Origin: an uncultured Planctomycetaceae bacterium
GTDB taxonomy: Bacteria; Planctomycetota; Planctomycetia; Planctomycetales; Planctomycetaceae
NCBI GenBank assembly: GCA_903921605.1
Contig: CAIXQV010000725.1
Location: 1 to 5,998, forward strand
Direction of reading: 5' to 3'
Length of the DNA stretch: 5,998 nt
Shown: positions 4,596-5,998 of the stretch, piece after piece
How the letters are laid out: each line of letters starts with the position of its first letter
How positions within the stretch are numbered: position 1 is the first letter of the stretch
Program-made: the position numbers and the translations under genes
Notes under the pieces: model-generated
Seen by the model: the letters and a program-made list of their open reading frames with translations, nothing else
What the model was told of the DNA's origin: nothing
The model's database searches: none

Positions 4596-4964
4596 ATGTT
4601 CGTTGGTCGATTACCGCGTCGCGGTGTCGTGGGTTTGGTTCTGGCGATGATGTTTGTTGGATGCTCAACCGGAGACGCCCCCAGCTATGCGTTGGATAAG
4701 GAACTCGCGCGCGGCTCCGTTCAAAAAGCCATGCAGGCCTGGGTTGGTGGAAAAACTCCGAAGGATCTGCAGCCGGATATCATTGTGGGTGACACTGCCT
4801 GGGAACAAGGCAAGAAGCTGGTCTCCTATGAGATCTTAGCAGACGAAGAAACCACGGACGGTTCGAATTTGTATATCCGAGTGAAACGAAAGATCGGCTC
4901 GTCGGAATCCAAGGTGACCTACATCGTCGGGACAACTCCGGTCGTTACGATCTTCCCTCAATAA
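4596..4964 (+). CDS. Small lipoprotein of unknown function
   Basis: 122 residues from ATG 4596. The N-terminus is a lipoprotein signal: basic MFVGRLPRRG, hydrophobic VVGLVLAMMF, then the lipobox FVG-Cys23, so the mature protein should be lipid-anchored by Cys23; Phe at -3 is acceptable but not ideal. The mature part, about 100 residues, begins with a linker (STGDAPSYALD), then a helix (KELARGSVQKAMQAWVGG, 36-52), then alternating strands: PDIIVGDTAW (60-69), KKLVSYEILADE (73-84), NLYIRVKRKI (91-100), KVTYIVGTTPVVTIFP (106-121). The order Trp-x-x-G-K-x-P / W-x-x-G-x-K-L-V-x-Y / V-x-Y-x-V-G-T-x-P-V recalls a group of small planctomycete lipoproteins often found beside DUF1559 genes, possibly NTF2-like in fold. 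That likeness is from memory and gives no function. The AhpD-like gene follows after 22 bases, probably in one operon. Confidence 0.82.
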   Translation: MFVGRLPRRGVVGLVLAMMFVGCSTGDAPSYALDKELARGSVQKAMQAWVGGKTPKDLQPDIIVGDTAWEQGKKLVSYEILADEETTDGSNLYIRVKRKIGSSESKVTYIVGTTPVVTIFPQ

Positions 4965-4986
4965 ACTCTCATCAGGAATAGCTTCG

Positions 4987-5998
4987 ATGTTTAAGAAGAC
5001 AGCGTTGTTCTTTTCTCTGGCTGCCATGGGCTTCTCTGCCAGCAATGGTGACACGCCCGTCAAGACTCCTCGTCCCATCCCCGCGACGCGGACGGAGATG
5101 AAGGAGCTCCTGGAGAATATGAAGAAGCGACCTTACCGAATTCCACTTCCTGAACTGACGGACAAGGAGAAACAGGAGCTGGGCGAACGCAGCACCAACT
5201 ATGAAGCGCGATTGAGATTCAATTACATCCCGGTTGCTGAGGGAACAGTGTTCGGAGCCGGACGTCCAAGAACGGCGGCTCCGGCCGGAGCACCGGGATC
5301 AGCCACTGCGCCGCGTCAGGATTTCACTCGCAACGCCGATGAGAACATGACGTTGACGTATCAGTTCAAGACGATGCTGTTCTGGATCGTGGCTCGTACA
5401 AACAACTGTCAATATTGTCTGGGACATCAGGAGTGGAAACTGTCCGCGACCGGGATGTCTGACGATGCTATCGCCGCACTGGACGCGGACTGGTCTTCCT
5501 ACAGTGAAGCCGAGCAGGCAGCGTTTGCGTATGCTCGACTGCTAACTTATGAGCCTCATCGAATCTCGGACGAAGAGGTTGCAAAGGTCGCGAAGCATTA
5601 CACACCGTTGCAGATCGTCGAAATGACCATGTCAATGGGAGGCAACAATGCCATCAATCGCTGGAAGGAGGGGATTGGTATTCCGCAGTCATCGGGCAAC
5701 ACGTTCGCCGGGCGAGGCGGCGCGGTCCCAGCAGCCGAACATTCTGATACGTTTTTGACGCCGACATCCACACGATTCAAGGATGCTCGTTCGATCGTCG
5801 CACCACTGGAAATTTTCAACGGCAAGCCCAGCGGCCAGGGCATTACGAATCGCCCCAAACTGGAAACTCGCGATGAAGTGTTGGTAATGCTGGAGCAAGT
5901 TGCCAAACGAACTCCGCGATTGCCGTTGGTGGACGAAGCTGTCGCCGCAGCGTGGCTGAAGGACAATAATCAGGATATTCCGGTGACTCCTTGGGTAC
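4987..5998 (+). CDS. Exported AhpD / carboxymuconolactone decarboxylase-like protein (3' end outside window)
   Basis: 337 residues are visible and the frame is open at the right edge. The start MFKKTALFFSLAAMGFSAS is a probable Sec signal peptide (cleavage near residue 19-20). A charged helix region follows (34-75), then a Gly/Ala/Pro linker (90-110), then the CMD/AhpD-like domain (about 115-232). This contains the active-site pattern NNCQYCLGH (Cys141, Cys144, His147), the helix SEAEQAAFAYARLL (173-186), SDEEVAKVAKHYTPLQIVEM (194-213) and NAINRWKEGIGIP (221-233). In AhpD the CxxC plus His pair performs thiol redox or peroxide chemistry; here His is three residues after the second Cys instead of four. 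From about 293 ETRDEVLVMLEQVAKRTPRL looks like the start of a second, more divergent part, and I recall planctomycete relatives of double length with TPRLPLV followed by a second domain. An exported location is unusual for the family. Only AGGA (4974-4977) hints at a ribosome-binding site. Confidence 0.85.
   Translation, partial: MFKKTALFFSLAAMGFSASNGDTPVKTPRPIPATRTEMKELLENMKKRPYRIPLPELTDKEKQELGERSTNYEARLRFNYIPVAEGTVFGAGRPRTAAPAGAPGSATAPRQDFTRNADENMTLTYQFKTMLFWIVARTNNCQYCLGHQEWKLSATGMSDDAIAALDADWSSYSEAEQAAFAYARLLTYEPHRISDEEVAKVAKHYTPLQIVEMTMSMGGNNAINRWKEGIGIPQSSGNTFAGRGGAVPAAEHSDTFLTPTSTRFKDARSIVAPLEIFNGKPSGQGITNRPKLETRDEVLVMLEQVAKRTPRLPLVDEAVAAAWLKDNNQDIPVTPWV

Noticed and set aside
5598..5966. 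122-codon minus-strand open frame opposite the AhpD-like gene
   Set aside because: Antisense shadow; the plus frame has a signal peptide and a CxxC/His domain.

Overview
The window looks like chromosomal DNA of a planctomycete (phylum Planctomycetota). The strongest evidence is a complete DUF1559 / 'H-X9-DG' prepilin-like protein (3364-4317), a family massively expanded in that phylum. Supporting signs are several exported proteins of a planctomycete flavour, long intergenic gaps holding palindromic repeats, and irregular use of Shine-Dalgarno sites. Nothing points to a phage, plasmid, insertion sequence or CRISPR array, and there is no tRNA or rRNA gene that I can see.

Layout. 1-333 (minus strand): the first 111 codons of an unrecognised gene that runs off the left edge. 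334-842: a long non-coding stretch with an A+T-rich part, a possible folded RNA (484-586) and an 11-codon open frame behind a strong ribosome-binding site (690-725). 843-1445: a Nudix-type hydrolase resembling the COG4112 predicted phosphoesterases. 1485-2240: an exported protein with a YbjN / type III chaperone-like central domain, closed by a strong intrinsic terminator (2283-2327). 2467-2943: a small exported Cys/Pro-containing protein. 2944-3363: intergenic, with remnants of dispersed repeats. 3364-4317: the DUF1559 protein. 4318-4595: a cluster of palindromes. 4596-4964: a small lipoprotein. 4987-5998 and beyond: an exported AhpD/carboxymuconolactone-decarboxylase-like protein cut by the right edge.

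How they fit together. All complete genes are on the plus strand. The Nudix gene and the YbjN-like gene are 39 bases apart and may share a transcript ending at the terminator. The lipoprotein and the AhpD-like gene are 22 bases apart and probably form an operon. The DUF1559 gene lies just upstream of that pair, but a 27-28 bp imperfect inverted repeat separates them, so the link is uncertain. Five of the six complete or nearly complete proteins carry an export or membrane signal, so the region mostly serves the cell envelope. No enzyme pathway can be assembled from it.

I found no clear new defence, mobile or biosynthetic system. The items most worth checking are the possible structured RNA plus upstream open frame before the Nudix gene, the palindrome cluster at 4337-4491, and the exported CxxC AhpD-like protein next to a lipoprotein and a prepilin-like protein.
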